The notes below the pieces were generated by a model that did not search any database, was not told the origin of the DNA, and worked only from the letters and a program-made list of their open reading frames with translations. A stretch of 64,000 nucleotides of DNA, from contig NC_009671.1 of the NCBI RefSeq assembly GCF_000017405.1, positions 1-64,000 of the forward strand, read 5' to 3'. This document shows, one piece after another, positions 53,445 to 62,099 of this stretch. A program made the position numbers and the translations under genes. The first letter of the stretch is position 1. Each line of letters opens with the position of its first letter. The stretch is from Brucella anthropi ATCC 49188. Lineage in GTDB: Bacteria; Pseudomonadota; Alphaproteobacteria; Rhizobiales; Rhizobiaceae.

Positions 53445-53843
53445 GAGTTCTCCCATAGTATCTGTGCACGTATCCCGCCCTGATCGATACACATCTCCCG
53501 CTTCGAAACGTAACAAAACTCATCTGCGAAGTCATCATTTGATTATCGGATAAAATGCTGTTGATCCAAATCCTTCAAATATCACTGGCACTGGGGAGTA
53601 ATTTGAGCGGTAATAGAGGTTGCGGGGGGATAAGCAACTCTATTCATTTATATATTTCGATGGATATGGTAAAAGCCAACGCGCTTTTGCGGAGAAACGA
53701 GTCTTCATTCACATTGGCGTTCTCGAACGGTTCATGTTCCACATAAAGAAGATGCCGATCTAAAGCATGTCGCTGTTAACCGGATTCGGGATTCCCGTTT
53801 GGCTTGATCTGTGATTCACTTGTCTCATGGAAGGAGATGCACC

Positions 53844-54215
53844 ATGGGCAAGCCGCATCCGATTGAGTTGCGTGAGCGTGTCGTTGCGTTTGTGAATGAG
53901 GGCAATAGTCACCGGGAAGCCGCTCGGCATTTCCGTGTTTCGCCTCGGTTCGTCAACAACATGATGATCCTGCATCGGTCATCCGGCTGTCTGGCCGCCG
54001 CCAGGCAGGGCCACCCGCCTGGAAGTGTGAAGCTTTTGGCTCATGGTGATTGGGTCCGCGAGCAGATGTCCGCCCGTGGCGAAACGACTTTGGACGAACT
54101 GTGCGTTGCGCTCGCGGAGCGCGGTATTGAAGTCCACCGCGCCACGGTCGGGCGATTTCTACACCGACTTGGGCTGAGCAATAAAAAAAAGCCTCAAGGC
54201 AAGCGAGCAGCGTAG
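53844..54215 (+). CDS. IS630-family transposase, N-terminal frame
   Basis: 123 residues from MGKPHPIELRERVVAFVNEG, with GGAG upstream. Two HTH units (SHREAARHFRVSPRFVNNMM; TLDELCVALAERGIEVHRATVGRFLHRLG). It ends in KKKPQGKRAA after the A8 slippery run; a frameshift leads into the catalytic frame. Confidence 0.9.
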   Translation: MGKPHPIELRERVVAFVNEGNSHREAARHFRVSPRFVNNMMILHRSSGCLAAARQGHPPGSVKLLAHGDWVREQMSARGETTLDELCVALAERGIEVHRATVGRFLHRLGLSNKKKPQGKRAA

Positions 54216-54798
54216 ACCAGAGATCGCCAAGGCGCGTGATCTTTGGATCAATCGCCGAAAGCGGTTCTTCAACAAGGCCTTGTCGCGTCTCATCTTTATC
54301 GATGAGACTTCCACGAATACGCGCCTGACAAAACGCACCGGATGGTCTGCCAAAGGCAGGCGCTTTGCCGCCTATGCGCCATTCGGAAAATGGAAGACAC
54401 AAACCTTCATTGCCGGACTGCGCTGCCATGGCCTGACCGCGCCATGGATCGTCGATGCACCGATGAACAGCCGCATCTTCGAAACCTGGATCGAGACACA
54501 GCTTGTGCCGACACTGTCAGCCGGTGATATAGTCATCCTCGACAATGTCGGCTTCCACAAAAGCCAGAAGGCTGAGCAACTGGTCAAGGCAAAGGGCGCT
54601 TGGTTTCTCTTCCTGCCGCCCTATTCGCCGGACCTGAACCCAATCGAAATGGCTTTCTCAAAACTCAAGGCACTTCTGAGAAAGCGAGCAGCACGCAGCT
54701 TCGACGCCATCTCAAAAGCACTTGGCGATATCATCAGTCTCTTCTCCATCAATGAATGCCAGAACTTCTTTAAGGCTGCTGGGTATGAGGCCGAATAA
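54187..54798 (+). CDS. IS630-family transposase, C-terminal frame
   Basis: DDE catalytic part: RLIFIDETSTNTRLTKRTGW (Asp), GDIVILDNVGFHKSQKAEQL (Asp) and PPYSPDLNPIEMAFSKLK (Glu). Open from the A8 run; the first ATG is at 54280. A fused product through frameshifting gives a normal IS630 transposase of about 315 residues. Confidence 0.9.
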   Translation, partial: KSLKASEQRRPEIAKARDLWINRRKRFFNKALSRLIFIDETSTNTRLTKRTGWSAKGRRFAAYAPFGKWKTQTFIAGLRCHGLTAPWIVDAPMNSRIFETWIETQLVPTLSAGDIVILDNVGFHKSQKAEQLVKAKGAWFLFLPPYSPDLNPIEMAFSKLKALLRKRAARSFDAISKALGDIISLFSINECQNFFKAAGYEAE

Positions 54799-54813
54799 AT
54801 GCGACACGCTTTA

Positions 54814-55051
54814 ATGCAGGCCAGCGCAGCTCGATCAATCGCCGGACATATCCGCCGATTTCAAGTGCATTCCACATATACGATGTATCGGTTCTTAGCC
54901 TAAACGTAACGTTGGGATACCGCGTACATTGCGAGCCACATCCTGACTGGCAATCAAACGCCAGCTTTGCCTCGCTTGTCTACGTCTGAGACTTTAAGTA
55001 ATGGATGGAAATTTTACTCCGAACTATAGTCTAGTTTAATGAAAGGGCGCC
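54814..55051. other. Spacer between IS630 and the catabolic locus
   Basis: 238 bases; no gene or clear element. The composition is unremarkable. A terminator for the leftward ridA operon would be expected here, but no stem with a T-run was found. Confidence 0.5.
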
Positions 55052-55432
55052 TTACTTAGCGACTGAAGCTGTAATCTCGATCTCCACTTTCGCACCGCGT
55101 GCAGGGATCTGGCAGATTAGGAACGTACTGGTCGGCCGAATGTCTTTGAACACTTCCCCAAGCACTGGCGTTACAGCATCGGCGGCCTCAAAATCTGTAA
55201 CATACACTCGGCTTGCTACGGCATCGGCGAGGCTCGCCCCTGCTTTCTTCAACACGTTGTCGATATCTGCGAGCGCGTTACGGGCCTGTTGCGCTGCATC
55301 AGGGGGAAATATGCCTGTTGTTTTATCGCGGCCAGTGGTCCCCGACACATAAATTGTGCTTCCATCAATAACCGCTTTGGCATATCCGGCGATTGCCTCC
55401 GAAGGGACTCCAGAAAAAATTCTCTGTGCCAT
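55052..55432 (-). CDS. ridA: RidA-family enamine/imine deaminase
   Basis: 126 residues, typical of the family. YAKAVIDGSTIYVSGTTGRD, QARNALADIDNVLKKAGASLADAVASRVYVTD and the C-terminal RPTSTFLICQIPARGAKVEIEITASV hold the substrate-binding Arg and the Glu. RidA hydrolyses reactive 2-imino/enamino acids released by amino-acid-oxidising or PLP enzymes. It is the last gene of an operon with a FAD amino-acid oxidase-like protein, so it probably processes that enzyme's imine product. Confidence 0.9.
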   Translation of the reverse strand: MAQRIFSGVPSEAIAGYAKAVIDGSTIYVSGTTGRDKTTGIFPPDAAQQARNALADIDNVLKKAGASLADAVASRVYVTDFEAADAVTPVLGEVFKDIRPTSTFLICQIPARGAKVEIEITASVAK

Positions 55433-55506
55433 TTTTCCGTCTCCTTGTCTTTGATAGTTGATCGTGTTGGGTGGGCGTTACACTATTTGAGATCTACCGA
55501 TGATGG

Positions 55507-56778
55507 TTAGAACCGGTCCGGTGATAGGCCCGATATATCCACTGAAGACGAGTGTCCTTGTGCGAGTTCAGCCATGACTTTACCAGCCATTGGCCCTAGG
55601 CCAAAACCGTGTCCACTGAAACCCGTGGCCACTAGAAGTCCATTGACGCCGTCCACATGGCCCATAACTGGGATCACATCAGGAAGTGTGTCGATGATGC
55701 CAGCCCATACCGCTTCGATTTCGAGATCAGCGATCGCCGGCAGGAAGCGGCTTAATTCATCCTGCGCCTGCTGCACGCGATAATGTGCAGGTTCAACCGC
55801 CTCGCTTGTCGGTGCAATATCTGCAATTGGCACCAACGGTCGCGAGGGCGCAAACCTTTGCAGAGGGCCAAGGTAATTGATGCGGGCCGCGTCAGGATTG
55901 TTTTTATGTGTTTCTTTATAGTGACGCATGGTGCGCCAGGAATCGAAGCGTACGTCATATTCCCCGCCCGCCACTGAAAAAACGAATGCTCCACGTGCGT
56001 CTTGCCGAATGCCTGTCAGTGGGAGTGAAATGCAGGGATTGACGGTGAGATCTGCGGCCGGGACCGTTCGTGCCACGGTTGCGCGTATTCTTTCTTGCGG
56101 GAGAATGTACCCAACCGCGCGCAACAGCTTGGAGCTTTCGGTGCCCGCAGCGCACAGCACCTGATCTGCGCGATAATGCCTGCGGCCAATCCAGACCCCG
56201 TGCACATGACCAGCCTGAATATCCACTCGTGTCACACGCGCGCCAAGGATAACGGAAACACCGGCTTCAATCGCCGCTTCAAACATGGCTCGCGTTGCTC
56301 GGCTCGGTTCGGCACGCCCGTCTGATGCGGTAAACATGGCCCCGCGCACTTTAGCATCGTCTGCGATAAGCGGAAGCTTTTCGCGAATTTGCGCTTGTGT
56401 GAGCAGAACCGTGTCCAACCCAAACTGTGTGGCTTTGGATTGCCAATTGGCTTGGTTGGCAAGGTCACCGTCACTGGTGGCAAGGACCACGTTGCCGCCA
56501 CGAAGCCAGCCCACTTTACGGCCCAGATCCTGCTCCAGCCCTTCCCACAGGTTGAGAGAAGCCATAGCCAGCGGAAGCTCGCGAAAGTCACGGCCCTGCT
56601 GACGTACAAAGCCAAGATTTCGGCCGGATTGTCTGGATCCCGGTGTATCACGCTCGACAATCAGCACACGCAAGCCTGATCGTGCGGCATAAAGAGCCGT
56701 TGAACATCCGACTATACCGCCGCCAACGATGATCAGGTCCCATTTGTCCGAAGAATGCGCCTTGTGCGGAACAGTCAT
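55507..56778 (-). CDS. FAD-dependent amino-acid oxidoreductase (DAO/DadA-type)
   Basis: 423 residues. N-terminal Rossmann fold DLIIVGGGIVGCSTALYAARSGLRVLIVERD with GxGxxG; RQSGRNLGFVRQQGRDFRELP; a C-terminal FAD segment GLLVATGFSGHGFGLGPMAGKVMAELA. Family: D-amino-acid dehydrogenases, sarcosine, glycine and hydroxyproline-type oxidases; the exact substrate cannot be read. It starts directly after the ABC ATPase gene's stop region (start 56778, ATPase stop 56779) and is followed by ridA, pointing to oxidation of an imported amino acid or cyclic imino acid to an imine. Confidence 0.88.
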   Translation of the reverse strand: MTVPHKAHSSDKWDLIIVGGGIVGCSTALYAARSGLRVLIVERDTPGSRQSGRNLGFVRQQGRDFRELPLAMASLNLWEGLEQDLGRKVGWLRGGNVVLATSDGDLANQANWQSKATQFGLDTVLLTQAQIREKLPLIADDAKVRGAMFTASDGRAEPSRATRAMFEAAIEAGVSVILGARVTRVDIQAGHVHGVWIGRRHYRADQVLCAAGTESSKLLRAVGYILPQERIRATVARTVPAADLTVNPCISLPLTGIRQDARGAFVFSVAGGEYDVRFDSWRTMRHYKETHKNNPDAARINYLGPLQRFAPSRPLVPIADIAPTSEAVEPAHYRVQQAQDELSRFLPAIADLEIEAVWAGIIDTLPDVIPVMGHVDGVNGLLVATGFSGHGFGLGPMAGKVMAELAQGHSSSVDISGLSPDRF

Positions 56779-57543
56779 CTAGTGAACCTTGGAAAGGAAA
56801 GAGCGGGTTCGCTCAAATGCGGGATTATCCAATATTTCCGCCGGAGCGCCACATTCGACAATCTGGCCCGCCTGCATGAATGCAATCCGATTGCAGACAT
56901 CGCGTGCAAACGACATTTCGTGCGTCACCACCATCATTGTCAGGCCATCTGCTGCCAGCGACCGCATGACGTCCAGCACTTCCCCCACCAGTTCGGGATC
57001 AAGTGCACTGGTCGGTTCATCGAAAAGCAGGACCTTGGGCTTCATTGCCAAGGCGCGTGCAATGGCAACGCGTTGCTGCTGACCTCCAGATAACATACGG
57101 GGATAATGGTTTAATTTATCGGCCAACCCCACGCGAGCCAACAGTTCGAAGGCCTTTTTCTCGGCCTCGCGTTTTGGAACTCCCAGCACATGGACGGGCG
57201 CTTCTATAACGTTTTCGAGTGCTGTTTTATGGCCAAAGAGGTTGAAGTTCTGAAACACCATGCCGATCCGGGCACGTTGGCATGCAATCAGCTTTTCTGG
57301 TAGTTCGTGCGCAAAATTGCCTTCGCGCCGGTAGCCGATTAACTCGCCGTCCACCGTAATACTACCTTGCTCGATGCGCTCCAGATGATTCACGCAGCGC
57401 AGCAGCGTCGACTTTCCTGACCCCGACGGGCCGATCAGACTGATCACCTCACCAGCGGCCACTTCAAGGTTGATGTTACTGAGAACAGTCATGCTGCCGT
57501 AATTTTTCGATACCCGGTCAAAGACAATCATCGGATCAGACAT
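56779..57543 (-). CDS. Polar amino-acid ABC transporter, ATP-binding protein
   Basis: 254 residues (HisP/GlnQ type) from MSDPMIVFDRVSKNYG. Walker A GPSGSGKSTLL, LSGGQQQRVAIARALAMKPKVLLFDEPTSALDPELV, and switch VVTHEMSFARDV. The open frame before this Met lies in the permease gene. It forms an importer with the adjacent permease and binding protein. Confidence 0.95.
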   Translation of the reverse strand: MSDPMIVFDRVSKNYGSMTVLSNINLEVAAGEVISLIGPSGSGKSTLLRCVNHLERIEQGSITVDGELIGYRREGNFAHELPEKLIACQRARIGMVFQNFNLFGHKTALENVIEAPVHVLGVPKREAEKKAFELLARVGLADKLNHYPRMLSGGQQQRVAIARALAMKPKVLLFDEPTSALDPELVGEVLDVMRSLAADGLTMMVVTHEMSFARDVCNRIAFMQAGQIVECGAPAEILDNPAFERTRSFLSKVH

Positions 57544-57544
57544 A

Positions 57545-58468
57545 TTATTGAGCTTTCTGACGAAACAGACGACGGGTTGGGCGGGGTGGGGAGTTATGGG
57601 TCTGCTGATTGGAGCGACCAAAATGCCGCTCAATGCGAACCTGCGCAGCACTCAAGATGGTCGTTGCCGCCAGATACCAAATGCACGCCACGATCAACAA
57701 AGGGATAGTCTGAAAATTGCGTGAATAGATCGTTTGTGCTGAATAGAGCAGGTCAGCCAACGATATCACACTCACCAGAGAGGATGTTTTCAGCATTCCA
57801 ATCGTTTGATTGCCGGTCGGAGGGATGATCACTGGCATCGCCTGCGGCAGTATAATGCGCCACAAAGCCTTTCCGTTGGTCATACCAAGTGATTTTGCCG
57901 CTTGTTTTTGACCGGGTTCCACCGACATCAAGCCGCTCCGAATGATTTCGGACATATATGCGCCTTCATTCAAACCCAGACCAAGGACGGCAGCCGTTAC
58001 CGGCGATATCAATGAATTGGTGGGAACCGAAATCCACCACGATGTGAAAGGCAGCCCGATTGACATTTCGGGAAAGAGGGCGCCGAGGTTGTACCAGAAG
58101 ATCAATTGTACCAGGACGGGGGTTCCACGAAAAAACCAGATATAGGCATTGGCTACATTCGAAATAACGATATTGTTGGACATTGCCATAATGGCCAAAA
58201 TCGTTCCCAGAACAACTCCAATAGCCATGGTGACTACCGTCAACCATAGCGTGAGATACAGCCCCCACAGGATACGGCTGTCGAAAAGATATTCTCCAAC
58301 TACATTCCATCCAAAATTAGGATTAGCCGCAATCATCTTGACGCAATAAAGTATGAAGATGATAAGCAGCGTTGCAGCAATCCGCGTCTTCCAGGCGCTG
58401 GACGGGACATATGTTAACATGGGCCGGTCAGGTGAAGGCGAGGGGGCGAAAGTTGAATCATCCGACAT
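57545..58468 (-). CDS. Polar amino-acid ABC transporter, permease
   Basis: 307 residues (HisM/GlnP type) with about six helices and the EAA loop EGAYMSEIIRSGLMSVEPGQKQAAKSLGMTNGKALWRIILPQAMPVIIPPTGN. A Pro-rich N-terminus and a basic C-terminal tail (RIERHFGRSNQQTHNSPPRPTRRLF) make it longer than usual. Only one permease gene is present, so it presumably acts as a homodimer. Confidence 0.94.
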   Translation of the reverse strand: MSDDSTFAPSPSPDRPMLTYVPSSAWKTRIAATLLIIFILYCVKMIAANPNFGWNVVGEYLFDSRILWGLYLTLWLTVVTMAIGVVLGTILAIMAMSNNIVISNVANAYIWFFRGTPVLVQLIFWYNLGALFPEMSIGLPFTSWWISVPTNSLISPVTAAVLGLGLNEGAYMSEIIRSGLMSVEPGQKQAAKSLGMTNGKALWRIILPQAMPVIIPPTGNQTIGMLKTSSLVSVISLADLLYSAQTIYSRNFQTIPLLIVACIWYLAATTILSAAQVRIERHFGRSNQQTHNSPPRPTRRLFRQKAQ

Positions 58469-58545
58469 GGTGGCTGTCTCTCAATCGTATTCGCATTGAT
58501 GCGGCCGATGAGCCCGATCATCAGTTATGTCACCGGCCGAGATTG

Positions 58546-59436
58546 CTATTTTGAAGTTGGGATCGTGGCCAGATTTATACCAGGCTCGTGTTCCATCGCC
58601 ATTGGCGAGACAGTCCAATTCGCGTAAATTTTGTCGTAGTCACCGCTGGCCTTGACTTCCTTGAGAGCTGCAAGCAGTGCTTCGCCGAGATCTGCTTCAT
58701 TCTTACGAAATGCAATGCCACTTGGCATTCTTGGCAAAATGCCCATGGGAACGACTTTGACTGGATGCGGTGCGGACTTCTGAATTTCTCCAGCAAGTGC
58801 CGCAGAGGTCAAAACGAAATCACTGCGTCCGGAATAAACGGACAGCAACGTCGCTTCGGATGTGCCGAATTCTGAAACGGTAGGCTTTTCCTTGCCTGCA
58901 GCAACGCAGGCATCCCCAATTTCCTTGGTGATCATGTCGACCCATTCCGTGCCGCTTTGTGCCGAACCTTTCCGGCCACAAAGGTCAAGATGGTCGTTGA
59001 TATCGGTGCCTTTTTGCTCAAGGATATAAGCCGATGATGTCGTGTAACCGTAATCGACGAAACTAACAACTTTCTGGCGTTCGGCATTGTCGGTGATACC
59101 TTCCATCGCAATATCCCAACGTCCGGATTGTACACCGGGGATTAGGGAATCGAACGCCACAGACGTCACATCCATCTTCACATTGAGACGGGCGGCGATA
59201 GCATTCCAGAGATCAACTTCAAATCCGACCATCTCGCCGGCGTCGTTCATAGACTGAAAGGGCGGATATTTAGCGTCGGTAACCAGCTTGATGACACCTG
59301 ATTGGCGATATTTCTGTGGGAGACTGTCCGCTGCTGTTTGCGCATTGACAGAGCCTGTGATCATGAGAAGGCTAATTGCTGCCCCGATGGTAAACACCAT
59401 TACATTTTTGGAGCGTTTTGTTTTTACAACATTCAT
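58546..59436 (-). CDS. Amino-acid ABC transporter, periplasmic binding protein
   Basis: 296 residues, bacterial solute-binding family 3. Signal peptide (VMVFTIGAAISLLMITGSVNAQ), GVIKLVTDAKYPPFQSMNDAGEMVGFEVDLWNAIAARLNVKMDV and WDIAMEGITDNAERQKVVSFVDYG are diagnostic. It supplies the substrate of the locus; by family an amino acid or opine-like compound. An 8-bp hairpin lies 30 bases upstream of its start. Confidence 0.93.
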   Translation of the reverse strand: MNVVKTKRSKNVMVFTIGAAISLLMITGSVNAQTAADSLPQKYRQSGVIKLVTDAKYPPFQSMNDAGEMVGFEVDLWNAIAARLNVKMDVTSVAFDSLIPGVQSGRWDIAMEGITDNAERQKVVSFVDYGYTTSSAYILEQKGTDINDHLDLCGRKGSAQSGTEWVDMITKEIGDACVAAGKEKPTVSEFGTSEATLLSVYSGRSDFVLTSAALAGEIQKSAPHPVKVVPMGILPRMPSGIAFRKNEADLGEALLAALKEVKASGDYDKIYANWTVSPMAMEHEPGINLATIPTSK

Positions 59437-59466
59437 TTCTTAGTTCCCCTTTGGCCGTGATTGTTT

Positions 59467-59494
59467 GCGAGCCACCCAGCCTTAAATGGCTCGC
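59467..59494. promoter_or_regulatory. Hairpin between the aldehyde dehydrogenase and binding-protein genes
   Basis: GCGAGCCA and TGGCTCGC arms of 8 bp with a 12-base loop. On the plus strand a TTTTT run follows; on the coding (minus) strand it has an A-run on its 5' side. As an intercistronic stem-loop it could protect the downstream binding-protein mRNA or attenuate read-through. Confidence 0.6.
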
Positions 59495-59522
59495 TTTTTC
59501 TGCTTTGTTTTGGTGTTCCTTC

Positions 59523-61013
59523 TCAGCCGATTACGAACGGATTTGCTATCTCCTCTGCGGTGGATAGCCACACTGCTTTGGTTTGCAGGAACTCTTTAAT
59601 TCCTTCTATTCCGTTTTCCCGGCCTATTCCGCTTTTTTTATAGCCGCCAAACGGGGTGGTGTAGGACACATCGCGATATGTGTTTACCCAGACACTGCCC
59701 GCTTCCAAGCTTTCCGACATGAGGATGGCGCGACGCATATCCGAGGTCCAGACACCGGCGGCTAACCCGAATTCGCTGTCATTGGCGATGGCTACAGCTT
59801 CTTCCGGCTCATCGAACGGGATGGCGCACAGAACAGGGCCAAAGACCTCTTCACGGGCAATCCGCATATCATTGTTCACGCCAGCAAAAATTGTTGGCTC
59901 AACGAAGTAGCCTGCCGCACATTCATCCAGATCAGGTCTTTTGCCGCCAAGGATGAGTTCTGCACCTTCCTGCCGGGCGATATCAATGTAACCCAGCACT
60001 TTCTCATATTGCATGGCGTTCGCGATGGGCCCGATGCGGGTATCGAGGTGTTTGGGATCGCCAATGCGTGCGGTCTTGGTGAAGGCAGTGAGTTTTTCCA
60101 GAAACTCATCGTGGATTTTGCGCTGCAGTAACAAACGCGAACCGGCGATACAGGTCTGACCGACGGCGCCGAAAATACCGCCGACAACGCCGCGTACGGC
60201 ATTATCAAGATTGGCATCTTCGAAAATGATATTGGGCGATTTGCCGCCCAGCTCAAGGCTGACTCGCTTGATGTCTTTGGCGGCCAGCGCATAGAGGTGC
60301 GCGCCGGTGCGTGTTGATCCCGTAAACCCAACGTGGCGAGTGAGCGGGTGCGTCACCAACGGCTCGCCAACTTCGGGTCCATAACCCGTCACGACATTAA
60401 TCACACCTGCGGGGAAACCAGCCTTCTCGACGAGCTCCATCAATTTTATGGCAGTAGCCGACGTGTATTCAGCCGGTTTCATCACCAAAGTGCAGCCTGC
60501 GGCCAAAGCGGGGGCAGCTTTGAGCGAGAACAAAAACAGCGGCGCATTCCATGGAACGATGCCCACGCAGACGCCGAGTGGTTCGTGCCGCGAGAAGCTC
60601 AGGGCTTTTTTATCGCAGGGATGTACCGCACCTTCGATTTTGTCTGCAAGCCCGGCATAATAGTGATACCAGCGCGGAATATATCGAATTTGATGGCGCA
60701 TTTCGGCGAGAAGGCGACCATTATCGCGCACTTCGATCTCGGCCAGTTTATCGGCATTCTGTTCGATGAGGTCGGCGAAGCGCTGTATAATGCGGCCACG
60801 CTCGCTGGGATGCATCTGTCTCCAAGGGCCTTTGGTAAACGCGCTATGCGCTGCTTGTATGGCTCTGTCAGCATCTTCGGCATTGCCGCGAGGCACGAGA
60901 GCCCACGGTTTGGCCGTAAATGGATCAATGGTCTCGATATATTGACCCGATGACGGCTCTACCCATTCACCGTTGATATACATAGCAAGTTTTTCTAGGT
61001 CGTGGGTCGACAT
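59523..61013 (-). CDS. NAD(P)-dependent aldehyde dehydrogenase
   Basis: 496 residues. ALDH motifs: GIVPWNAPLFLFSLKAAPALAAGCTLVMKP, FTGSTRTGAHLYALAAKDIKRVSLELGGKSPNII (catalytic Glu), GAVGQTCIAGSRLLLQ (catalytic Cys) and C-terminal SYTTPFGGYKKSGIGRENG. It oxidises an aldehyde intermediate of the pathway to a carboxylate. The start at MSTHDLEK is supported by GAGGGG 4-9 bases upstream. First gene of the leftward operon, directly behind the GntR-controlled divergent promoter region. Confidence 0.93.
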   Translation of the reverse strand: MSTHDLEKLAMYINGEWVEPSSGQYIETIDPFTAKPWALVPRGNAEDADRAIQAAHSAFTKGPWRQMHPSERGRIIQRFADLIEQNADKLAEIEVRDNGRLLAEMRHQIRYIPRWYHYYAGLADKIEGAVHPCDKKALSFSRHEPLGVCVGIVPWNAPLFLFSLKAAPALAAGCTLVMKPAEYTSATAIKLMELVEKAGFPAGVINVVTGYGPEVGEPLVTHPLTRHVGFTGSTRTGAHLYALAAKDIKRVSLELGGKSPNIIFEDANLDNAVRGVVGGIFGAVGQTCIAGSRLLLQRKIHDEFLEKLTAFTKTARIGDPKHLDTRIGPIANAMQYEKVLGYIDIARQEGAELILGGKRPDLDECAAGYFVEPTIFAGVNNDMRIAREEVFGPVLCAIPFDEPEEAVAIANDSEFGLAAGVWTSDMRRAILMSESLEAGSVWVNTYRDVSYTTPFGGYKKSGIGRENGIEGIKEFLQTKAVWLSTAEEIANPFVIG

Positions 61014-61117
61014 CGCCCCTCCTCTTGGCGAGCCTTCGGGCTGGAAGCATGGCTTCCCTTTGCCTTTGCGGCCCGGAATCATTCATTTAGATGCACTAAG
61101 GATATCTCTATCTATGC

Positions 61118-61133
61118 AAAGTGATATCACTTT
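61118..61133. promoter_or_regulatory. Perfect palindrome, probable GntR operator 1
   Basis: AAAGTGATATCACTTT, a perfect 16-bp palindrome, 105 bases upstream of the aldehyde dehydrogenase start. HutC-type GntR regulators bind such short AT-rich palindromes. Confidence 0.75.
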
Positions 61134-61270
61134 AAAAGTCAATAGAAAAAAGAAAAGATGCCAGAATTGCACCAACATGGCGACAAAGCCGCGATATTGT
61201 CGTATTTATGCCGAGTGAAGCTATCGGAACCTGATAAAATCATAGCGTCGCAAAATTTAATGGGTTGATA

Positions 61271-61280
61271 ATGATATCAT
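61271..61280. promoter_or_regulatory. Palindrome, probable GntR operator 2
   Basis: ATGATATCAT, a 10-bp palindrome with the same TGATATCA core as operator 1, about 40 bases before gntR. Suggests autoregulation. Confidence 0.6.
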
Positions 61281-61317
61281 AATAGTTGAGGTTTGCTATT
61301 ACATCGGCCTTTTAAGA

Positions 61318-62079
61318 GTGCGTATCGTGAACACTGACCAGCATCTCTACAAAAAAATCAAAAGCGAAATTGATCGCCGCGTTGAAACGGAAGAATGGCC
61401 GGCAAATTTCCAGATCCCTTCGGAAGGTGATCTGGCCGCAGAGTTTGATGTTTCACAACTGACCGTGCGCCGTGCGTTGCGCGAGCTGCAAACGGCAGGT
61501 GTGTTAATCCGCGTGCAGGGACGGGGCACGTTTGTGCTGGGGCCGCGCATTCAGTGCGCCGTGTTCGACCTTCCCAATATCAGCGACGAGATCGCTAGCT
61601 CTGGCGGCGCGCACACCTGTCAGATTCTGGTTCACACAACCCTTGCGCAGGACAATCCTGCGCGCAACATTTTGCAATTGTCCGCAGATGGGGTGGTTTA
61701 TTACAGCCGGTTTCTTCATCTGGAAGATGGCACGCCCATTCAGCTTGAAGAGCGCTATGTCAACGCCGCAGAAGCTCCGGGATATCTGGATCAGACGTTT
61801 TCAGCGCAAGGCCCTGAAGCATGGTTTCGGCGCGAAACGGTGGTCACAACAGTTGATAATGCCATTCGTGCCATTCGCGCTGAAGACGACATACGCCAGC
61901 TTTTGCAGATCGATACCAACCAGCCCTGTCTGCTTCTGGACCGTTCTACCTGGCGCGACGGGATTCCGGTCACGCGCAGCCGTTTTATCTATCCCGGAGA
62001 CCGTTATCGGCTGCGTTCCGCGCACGACGCGCGCACCACCCGTATCGCATTAACACCCAACTTGGGCACTGTCCGCTGA
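61318..62079 (+). CDS. GntR-family regulator, HutC/UTRA type
   Basis: 253 residues from GTG 61318; the GTG at 61327 (MNTDQHLYKKIK...) has the better-spaced AAGAG and may be the true start. N-terminal winged helix FQIPSEGDLAAEFDVSQLTVRRALRELQTAGVLIRVQGRGTFV; C-terminal UTRA ligand domain (VVYYSRFLHLEDGTPIQLEERYVNA; PCLLLDRSTWRDGIPVTRSRFIYPGDRYRL). It probably represses both divergent operons until the substrate or an intermediate is present. Followed by the UbiD gene after 20 bases. Confidence 0.92.
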   Translation: MRIVNTDQHLYKKIKSEIDRRVETEEWPANFQIPSEGDLAAEFDVSQLTVRRALRELQTAGVLIRVQGRGTFVLGPRIQCAVFDLPNISDEIASSGGAHTCQILVHTTLAQDNPARNILQLSADGVVYYSRFLHLEDGTPIQLEERYVNAAEAPGYLDQTFSAQGPEAWFRRETVVTTVDNAIRAIRAEDDIRQLLQIDTNQPCLLLDRSTWRDGIPVTRSRFIYPGDRYRLRSAHDARTTRIALTPNLGTVR

Positions 62080-62099
62080 ATCCTAGAACGGAGTTTGAG

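Larger units (their letters stand above)
53763..54811 (+). mobile_element. IS630-family element
   Basis: Imperfect terminal repeats AAGCATGTCGCTGTT / ATTTATGCGACACGCTT-type, flanked by TA at 53761-53762 and 54812-54813, the known IS630 target duplication. The transposase occurs in two frames joined at an A8 run (54183-54190). Confidence 0.9.
61014..61317. other. Divergent promoter region of the catabolic locus
   Basis: 304 gene-free bases between the aldehyde dehydrogenase (leftward) and gntR (rightward) genes. It contains two palindromes sharing TGATATCA: one near the aldehyde dehydrogenase side and one near gntR. Confidence 0.75.
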
